8,009 nt of DNA from an uncultured Pseudomonadota bacterium (lineage in GTDB: Bacteria > Pseudomonadota > Alphaproteobacteria > CACZRW01): positions 1 to 8,009 of the forward strand of contig CACZRW010000034.1 in the NCBI GenBank assembly GCA_902783675.1, read 5' to 3'. The first letter of the stretch is position 1; each line of letters starts with the position of its first letter. The notes beneath the pieces are model-generated. The model had not been told where the DNA came from. It saw only the letters and a list, made by a program, of their open reading frames with translations, and made no database searches. Shown here in pieces: positions 5,429-8,009 of this stretch. The position numbers and the translations under genes are program-made.

Positions 5429-5952
5429 AAAGGGATTCCTTTCCTATAAGCAAAATTAAAATTATTATTGTTGTTAAAGTTATTATTATTCCTGCCAAAC
5501 TTAATCCTTCCCCTTTGGGGATAAGAGGGGCAGGACTTTATATTGTCTTTTTTCTTTATCTCTAATCTTATTCTGTCTTTTACTATGTTCGCGTTTTCGT
5601 TAAATTGGTGAAGCGTTTTTGCAAAGAGCCCCTTGTCGGAATTGTAAAGTTCGGCAAGCAAACTCGCTAAATCCGATGCATCGGAATTGCAAACACTCGC
5701 CGCGGTTTTGTAAATATACGAAGGCGGGCGGGCAGCGGTCGTCTTTAACTTGCGAGCGAACTTGCTGCCTTCGTTCACGATGTAGCCCAAGCGCAAAAGC
5801 TTTGATATAGACGCCGAGACGCGGCAGGCACTGCGCCCGATTACCGCCGCCAGCGAGGCATTGCTTTCATAGCAACAGGATTGCTTGTCCTCGGTAAAGA
5901 AGCGAATGCGGGCATAAAGCATTAAATCCGTAGGGTAAAGTTTATCGGTCAT
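5425..5952 (-). CDS. Winged-helix protein resembling phage replication initiators
   Basis: The 175-residue protein has an N-terminal helix-turn-helix/winged-helix domain (about residues 5-62; LYARIRFF, SNASLAAVIGRS, VSASISKLLRLGYI). It resembles the HTH_36-type domain of phage replication proteins that bind the origin. The middle (about 85-135) is helical and charged. The C-terminus is an Asn/Phe-rich low-complexity stretch, encoded by an ATT/GTT-rich tract near 5456-5492. It then ends in a short basic tail. It is coupled to the AAA+ ATPase gene by a 4-base overlap. An origin-binding plus helicase-loading pair is the natural reading (inference). No Shine-Dalgarno precedes the ATG. A five-codon upstream reading frame overlaps it instead. 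An ordinary transcription regulator is the main alternative. Confidence 0.82.
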   Translation of the reverse strand: MTDKLYPTDLMLYARIRFFTEDKQSCCYESNASLAAVIGRSACRVSASISKLLRLGYIVNEGSKFARKLKTTAARPPSYIYKTAASVCNSDASDLASLLAELYNSDKGLFAKTLHQFNENANIVKDRIRLEIKKKDNIKSCPSYPQRGRIKFGRNNNNFNNNNNFNFAYRKGIPL

Positions 5953-5966
5953 TTTAAGTTATCCAT
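5949..5966 (-). CDS. Five-codon upstream ORF overlapping the winged-helix start
   Basis: ATG at 5966-5964 opens MDNLK and stops at TGA (5951-5949), which overlaps the ATG of the winged-helix gene as ATGA. It could couple translation because the main gene has no clear ribosome-binding site. An ORF this short easily arises by chance. Confidence 0.2.
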   Translation of the reverse strand: MDNLK

Positions 5967-5977
5967 GTAAGTTATTG

Positions 5978-5983
5978 ATTATA
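5978..5983 (-). promoter_or_regulatory. Possible -10 box before the winged-helix gene
   Basis: The minus strand reads a perfect TATAAT at 5983-5978. A start near 5971 would give a very short leader. No acceptable -35 is present at 15-18 bases, because the terminator-like stem occupies that position. It is therefore weak, or needs an activator. Confidence 0.25.
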
Positions 5984-5990
5984 AGGGGCA

Positions 5991-6033
5991 ATAAAGAAAT
6001 CCCCTTTCCGCCAAATAAGGAGAAAAAGGGGAT
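5991..6033 (-). terminator. Intrinsic terminator or attenuator hairpin
   Basis: On the minus strand ATCCCCTTT (6033-6025) pairs perfectly with AAAGGGGAT (6007-5999) over a 17-base loop. It is followed by TTCTTTAT (5998-5991). This resembles a rho-independent terminator with an interrupted T-tract. It lies between the strong promoter at 6124-6152 and the winged-helix gene. It can therefore end a short RNA, attenuate the downstream operon, or also end the 6164-7375 transcript. Confidence 0.6.
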
Positions 6034-6118
6034 CCGATTTACACGTTTTATTGCAAGAATTAATTAGGTTAACGAGCTGATTACAGGAGCCAAGGCACAC
6101 TGCGTCCGGCTCGTTAAT
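5991..6118 (-). ncRNA. Candidate small RNA or regulatory leader (about 130 nt)
   Basis: A strong promoter predicts a start near 6118, immediately before a perfect 9-bp stem. TTAACGAGC (6117-6109) pairs with GCTCGTTAA (6077-6069), with a 31-base loop. An AU-rich single-stranded stretch follows, then the terminator hairpin. GAGCC at 6112-6108 could instead pair with GGCTC at 6091-6087, so two 5' folds compete. A stable 5' hairpin at the start site, an unstructured centre and a terminator is the layout of many independent small RNAs. The same layout in front of an operon fits an attenuator. It matches no RNA class I recognise, and the loop shows no SRP, 6S or tmRNA hallmark. Confidence 0.5.
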
Positions 6119-6123
6119 AGGGG

Positions 6124-6152
6124 ATATTATACCACTTTAAATCCAATGTCAA
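6124..6152 (-). promoter_or_regulatory. Strong sigma70-type promoter for the small RNA/leader
   Basis: The minus strand has a perfect TTGACA (6152-6147). It has a perfect TATAAT (6131-6126) at 15 bases, or TAATAT (6129-6124) at the preferred 17 bases. The -35 begins 12 bases past the stop codon of the upstream 403-residue gene, so this region starts its own transcript. Confidence 0.65.
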
Positions 6153-6163
6153 GGATTTTTTTC

Positions 6164-7375
6164 CTATCGAGTTTTTTCCAAGGAATCCGAAAAGGTCCTT
6201 ATCTCTTGCAGCTTGTTTGCGCTTTCCTGTTCGCGTTTCTTTTCCTGCTCTTTTTGATACGCGAGCGCGCCGTAAACCGTCCGCGCCAAAGAATCAAGGC
6301 AAAGCATGGCTTGCTTCGGGGTAAAGTCCTTTATGCCTTCGCCGATAACCTCTATATCCGCATTCTCGGACAAGGCTTGCTCCAGCACCTGCCTTTGGTT
6401 ACGGATAAAGGGCTGCGAGGATATGGCCAGCACTCCGGCTCTGGGGTAGAGAATATCGGGGTGCTCTTTAAGAGCGGTGGCGATGGTGCGAGCGGCGTCG
6501 GCGTGGCGACCGTCGGGATAGTCGGGCGCGTTTATCACGATGACATTCTTGTCCTTAAAGGCGGGGGTTTCGGCGACAATCTCTGTGATTAAGTCCGCCT
6601 CGGTCGGCCAAGAAATGCCGGCAAAGTAGGGGTGCGCGGCGACTTCCAAGGCAAGCTTTTCCACCGCGGTCTCTTTGGTTTCCATGCGAGCGACAAAGTT
6701 CTTCACCTCGTAAGCAAAGACTTTCTTGCCGTCCCTTTCGGAAAGGCGCTTTGCTAAAATCTCGTAAAGAGTGGGCTCGGGGAAACTGGTGCCGTCTTTG
6801 GTCTTTTTAAGCGGCCAGAGCTTGCGTGACGAGCCCAGCATGATGATATTGTCAATCTCGTAAATGGGCTTATCCACCATCTTTGCCAAGCACTCTATGC
6901 GGGGGCGAACACCCGCCTCGGCCGAGCCGATACATAAGGCGGCATCATAGATGATATGTTCGGGAGCCTTACCGTCAATCATACCGATTTTGGCGAAGCT
7001 GTCCTTTAACCTGCCAAGGGTGACTTCATTCATGAAGGGAGGCTTAATATCCGTGCGCTCGCCCGTTCTCAAGGCGTATCTTTGCAAAAAGGTGTTATAG
7101 CCTTCAATAATCCCGCGGCGGTTATCAAACCTTTGGAAAAAGGGGTTTTCGTGATGAGGAATGCGTCTCATCTCGGCAATAGCGGTAAAAATATCATAGA
7201 CGGCAAGCCTTTGCTCGGATGTCACAAAACCCAGAGAGTGCAAGGCGTCAATGTTGCGCTCGCCTAAGGTGTTGCGCTCGTCGATAAAGCGCTCGACGGC
7301 ACCGGCAAGAGCCGTTGCGGCAAAATTAGCGGCGGCAAGTTTCTCACCGATTTGATTGGGCGGATAGTTATGCAT
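6164..7375 (-). CDS. Conserved-looking 403-residue protein, tentative DUF218/YdcF-like
   Basis: I do not firmly recognise this protein. It has no signal peptide and no membrane segment. The first 145 residues are helical and charged. An alpha/beta core follows: IIYDAALCIGSAEAGVRPR (141-159), DNIIMLGSSRKLWP (175-188), PTEADLITEIV (257-267), NVIVINAPDYPDGRHADAA (277-295) and VLAISSQPFIRNQ (315-327). A glycine-ended strand, a TEA-type motif, and a serine-ended strand followed by an arginine are loosely like DUF218/YdcF proteins. That relation is tentative. The last 30 residues form a highly charged probable coiled coil. AAAGGAGG at 7392-7385 is an excellent ribosome-binding site. A good promoter and an 11-nt-repeat leader precede it. 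Its codon use looks native. Confidence 0.88.
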   Translation of the reverse strand: MHNYPPNQIGEKLAAANFAATALAGAVERFIDERNTLGERNIDALHSLGFVTSEQRLAVYDIFTAIAEMRRIPHHENPFFQRFDNRRGIIEGYNTFLQRYALRTGERTDIKPPFMNEVTLGRLKDSFAKIGMIDGKAPEHIIYDAALCIGSAEAGVRPRIECLAKMVDKPIYEIDNIIMLGSSRKLWPLKKTKDGTSFPEPTLYEILAKRLSERDGKKVFAYEVKNFVARMETKETAVEKLALEVAAHPYFAGISWPTEADLITEIVAETPAFKDKNVIVINAPDYPDGRHADAARTIATALKEHPDILYPRAGVLAISSQPFIRNQRQVLEQALSENADIEVIGEGIKDFTPKQAMLCLDSLARTVYGALAYQKEQEKKREQESANKLQEIRTFSDSLEKTR

Positions 7376-7410
7376 CTATCTTTTCCTCCTTTGCGATAGC
7401 GGGCGCGGCG

Positions 7411-7474
7411 TAAATAAGCCTTTTAAAATCCTTAAACAAGCCCTTAAATAAGCTTAAATGAGCTTTAATAAGCC
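7411..7474 (-). repeat. Imperfect 11-nt repeats in the 5' leader
   Basis: Reading the minus strand from 7474, six related units follow one another with a period of 10-12 bases: GCTTATTAAA, GCTCATTTAA, GCTTATTTAAGG, GCTTGTTTAAG, GATTTTAAAAG and GCTTATTTACG. They lie between the promoter at 7512-7540 and the start of the 403-residue gene. They could be regulator sites on one face of the helix, an RNA element, or a drifted tandem duplication. No short coding leader was found in it. Confidence 0.6.
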
Positions 7475-7511
7475 CCCTAAACACGGCGTAAAATATCTAA
7501 ATGTGGCGAGG

Positions 7512-7540
7512 ATTGTAGCAGGCTTAACCCTTTCCGTCAA
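7512..7540 (-). promoter_or_regulatory. Sigma70-type promoter of the 403-residue gene
   Basis: On the minus strand TTGACG (7540-7535) and TACAAT (7517-7512) are separated by exactly 17 bases. The transcript would begin near 7505, giving a leader of about 130 bases that includes the 11-nt repeats. Confidence 0.65.
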
Positions 7541-7581
7541 GATATTTGTGCGGGGCGGATAAGTATTTTTCATTATTCCTC

Positions 7582-7608
7582 TTGTCAAAGGAAAATTATT
7601 GTTATAAA
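7582..7608 (+). promoter_or_regulatory. Promoter of tRNA-Val
   Basis: TTGTCA (7582-7587) and TATAAA (7603-7608) are 15 bases apart; TAAAAG at 7605-7610 gives a 17-base spacing. It lies about 30 bases before the tRNA. The same geometry is seen at the small-RNA promoter (6124-6152). It is divergent from the promoter of the 403-residue gene. Confidence 0.55.
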
Positions 7609-7636
7609 AGAGAAGCCCTCCTTTATAAAGTAAGGC

Positions 7637-7713
7637 GGGCGTGTAGCTCAGGTGGTTAGAGCGTTACGTTGACATCGTAAAGGTCGCAGGTTCGAGTCCT
7701 GCCACGCCCACCA
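7637..7713 (+). tRNA. tRNA-Val (anticodon GAC)
   Basis: A full cloverleaf is visible. The acceptor stem is GGGCGTG (7637-7643) with CACGCCC (7703-7709). The D stem is GCTC/GAGC. The anticodon stem is TTACG (7664-7668) with CGTAA (7676-7680), and the anticodon GAC is at 7671-7673. The T stem is GCAGG/CCTGC around TTCGAGT. The discriminator is A at 7710, and the CCA end (7711-7713) is encoded. It reads valine GUC codons and, by wobble, GUU. No T-rich terminator follows; a repeat cluster begins 20 bases downstream. Confidence 0.97.
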
Positions 7714-7732
7714 TAAATCAGGTTTAAGGTTT

Positions 7733-7784
7733 AAGGGTTAAGGTTGGTTTATAAGCTCATAAGCCTATAAACTTATTCCTTCCT
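7733..7784 (+). repeat. Repeat cluster B, AT-rich head module
   Basis: Bases 7733-7755 are identical to 4123-4145. The following segment (CTATAAACTTATTC type) matches 4194-4207 closely, but the long inverted repeat of cluster A is missing. The module sits 20 bases after tRNA-Val, just as its twin sits at the end of the STAS gene. Confidence 0.85.
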
Positions 7785-7833
7785 CATTCCTCATTTCTCA
7801 TTCCTCATTCCTCATTTCTCATTCCTCATTATT
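7785..7833 (+). repeat. Heptamer tandem array, right copy
   Basis: Units begin at 7785, 7792, 7799, 7806, 7813, 7820 and 7827, reading CATTCCT or CATTTCT. Here CATTTCT alternates with CATTCCT pairs, so this copy expanded differently from those at 4208 and 4846. Confidence 0.9.
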
Positions 7834-7837
7834 TCCC

Positions 7838-7859
7838 CGTCATCCTCGAGGGAGCCCGC
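7838..7859 (+). repeat. Half REP-like unit, cut at the hairpin apex
   Basis: This 22-base copy matches the first half of the unit at 7871. It stops after GAGCCCGC, within the apical loop. An 11-base filler then leads into the complete element. Confidence 0.8.
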
Positions 7860-7870
7860 TTTCCACCACC

Positions 7871-7977
7871 CGTCATCCTCGAGGGAGCCCGCAGGGCTCA
7901 GCTCGGGGATCCATTGTTTACGGCTTTCGCCGTGGTTGCGTTGCAACTGGATTCCCAGCCTGCGGCTGAGAATGACG
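7871..7977 (+). repeat. 107-bp composite BIME-like repeat, copy 2
   Basis: This element has the same length and hairpin order as the copy at 4700-4806, on the opposite strand. Its REP unit has the GAGCCC-GCA-GGGCTC apex; elsewhere only a few single-base differences are seen. The changes in the loop of ACGGC/GCCGT (TTTC here, TATC there) and of GTTGC/GCAAC (GTT here, GTC there) leave both stems intact. Confidence 0.92.
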
Positions 7978-7982
7978 GTTTT

Positions 7983-8009
7983 TTTTAAACTCATCACCTC
8001 ATAAGCTTA
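7983..8009 (+). repeat. Start of another AT-rich module at the window edge
   Basis: These 27 bases match 4171-4197 with one mismatch, a T to C change in the CACCTTAT segment. The repeat cluster therefore continues beyond the window. Confidence 0.75.

Noticed and set aside
7637..7733. tRNA-Val as an integration (att) site
   Set aside because: No duplicate of the tRNA 3' end and no integrase gene were found in the window, and the downstream sequence is the same repeat cluster as after the STAS gene.
7812..7997. Minus-strand 61-codon frame over repeats
   Set aside because: It is again a translation of REP-like units and heptamers, with no independent coding signal.

Overview
The window looks like chromosomal DNA of an alphaproteobacterium. 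The evidence is a yidC-engB pair encoding a 605-residue YidC with a large periplasmic domain, and an N-formylglutamate-amidohydrolase-family protein. Many interspersed hairpin repeats suggest a host-associated or uncultured lineage; a gut-type Alphaproteobacteria MAG is my guess, not something the sequence proves. The conserved genes are moderately GC-rich. The gene at 4353-4643 and the repeat clusters are clearly more AT-rich.

Layout. (1) 1-2646 (+): the tail of an unidentified upstream gene, then yidC (membrane protein insertase) and engB (ribosome-assembly GTPase), with a hairpin between them. (2) 2647-2758: a C-rich, G-poor convergent spacer. (3) 2759-3592 (-): an N-formylglutamate amidohydrolase-like enzyme, divergent from a single-domain STAS protein at 3788-4123 (+). 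The shared upstream region carries four GGGGCATT units. (4) 4123-4884: a dense repeat cluster. It holds a long inverted repeat, heptamer arrays, REP-like hairpins and a small GIY-YIG nuclease gene bracketed by two inverted REP-like units. (5) 4883-5952 (-): a two-gene operon of phage-replication type, a winged-helix protein followed by a DnaC/IstB-like AAA+ ATPase with ATGA overlap. Upstream is a strong promoter, a hairpin-rich RNA of about 130 nt and an intrinsic-terminator-like hairpin. (6) 6164-7375 (-): a 403-residue protein I can only tentatively relate to DUF218/YdcF. It has a good promoter and a leader containing an imperfect 11-nt repeat. (7) 7637-7713 (+): tRNA-Val(GAC). (8) 7733-8009: a second repeat cluster built from the same modules in the same order as the first.

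Most notable points. First, the repeats form a BIME-like family: two 107-bp composite elements of equal length and opposite orientation. Their main hairpin differs by two compensatory base-pair changes. The GIY-YIG gene sits where the spacer would be in a longer version of the same design, so it may be the nuclease partner of the repeats (inference). Second, the helicase-loader-type operon is preceded by what reads as an independent small RNA gene or a transcription attenuator.
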